Both the position numbers and the translations under genes were made by a program. Under the pieces are notes generated by a model. The model did no database searches and was not told where the DNA came from. It was given only the letters and a program-made list of their open reading frames with translations. From an uncultured Oscillospiraceae bacterium (GTDB taxonomy: Bacteria; Bacillota; Clostridia; Oscillospirales; Acutalibacteraceae), in the NCBI GenBank assembly GCA_959601025.1, contig CAUGOD010000068.1, positions 1 to 5,304 on the forward strand: 5,304 nucleotides of DNA, read 5' to 3'. Positions 5,290 through 5,304 of the stretch are shown here, one piece after another. Each line of letters begins with the position of its first letter. Position 1 is the first letter of the stretch.

Positions 5290-5300
5290 GGGCAAAGCCC
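5290..5300. repeat. Short hairpin GGGC-AAA-GCCC beside the larger one
   Basis: A 4-bp stem with the same AAA loop, 12 bases from the 5259-5277 hairpin. The two share the nine-base core GGCAAAGCC (5264-5272 and 5291-5299). The window ends four bases later, so any further copies are out of view. A paired large-plus-small hairpin fits a REP-type unit or a mobile-element end, but neither is proven. Confidence 0.35.
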
Positions 5301-5304
5301 TACG

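Noticed and set aside
1..5304. CRISPR arrays, tRNA or rRNA genes, transposase genes
   Set aside because: There are no regularly spaced direct repeats, no cloverleaf-like segments, and no frame with transposase or integrase motifs.

Overview
The window looks like a GC-rich Firmicute, most likely an anaerobic, gut-type member of the Clostridia (Oscillospiraceae/Ruminococcaceae-like). This is inferred from the gene set (type II aroQ, an M24 Xaa-Pro peptidase, Bacillus/Clostridium-style efp, an acidic CD1247-type zinc-ribbon protein), from strong AGGAGG/GGAGG ribosome binding sites and from sigma-A-type promoters. All seven protein genes I support lie on the minus strand, so they are transcribed from right to left. 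There is no CRISPR array, no RNA gene and no recognisable transposase gene.

Reading in the direction of transcription, the first unit (5180 to 3178) is aroQ, a GNAT acetyltransferase, and a YqhT-like Xaa-Pro dipeptidase. The genes are packed 3 and 14 bases apart behind a TATAAT -10 box. The second unit (3046 to 1902) starts from a clear TTGAAA-17-TAAAAT promoter and carries efp, then a very acidic, cysteine-rich zinc-ribbon protein. It ends at an 11-bp inverted repeat at 1814-1851. The order aroQ, peptidase, efp is the one known from Bacillus subtilis (yqhS-yqhT-efp). Here a GNAT gene is inserted, and what follows efp is not the spoIIIA operon seen in Bacillus.

The third unit (1771 to 147) is an accessory pair: an aminoglycoside-phosphotransferase-fold protein that has lost the catalytic Asp, the catalytic-loop Asn and the metal-binding Asp, followed 17 bases later by a membrane protein with about four transmembrane helices. 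A strong bidirectional terminator at 51-93 closes it. Two similar GC-rich hairpins (CCCCC-stem, 3-base loop, GGGGG) lie at the two ends of the window (9-27 and 5259-5277) and look like members of a dispersed palindromic element.

The housekeeping part is ordinary: aromatic amino acid biosynthesis, peptide turnover and relief of ribosome stalling. I see no clearly new system. The best candidates for a second look are the predicted pseudokinase with its membrane partner, the 4+4+4 cysteine layout of the acidic zinc-ribbon protein, the short open frame in the efp leader whose stop codon abuts the efp start, and the end hairpins.
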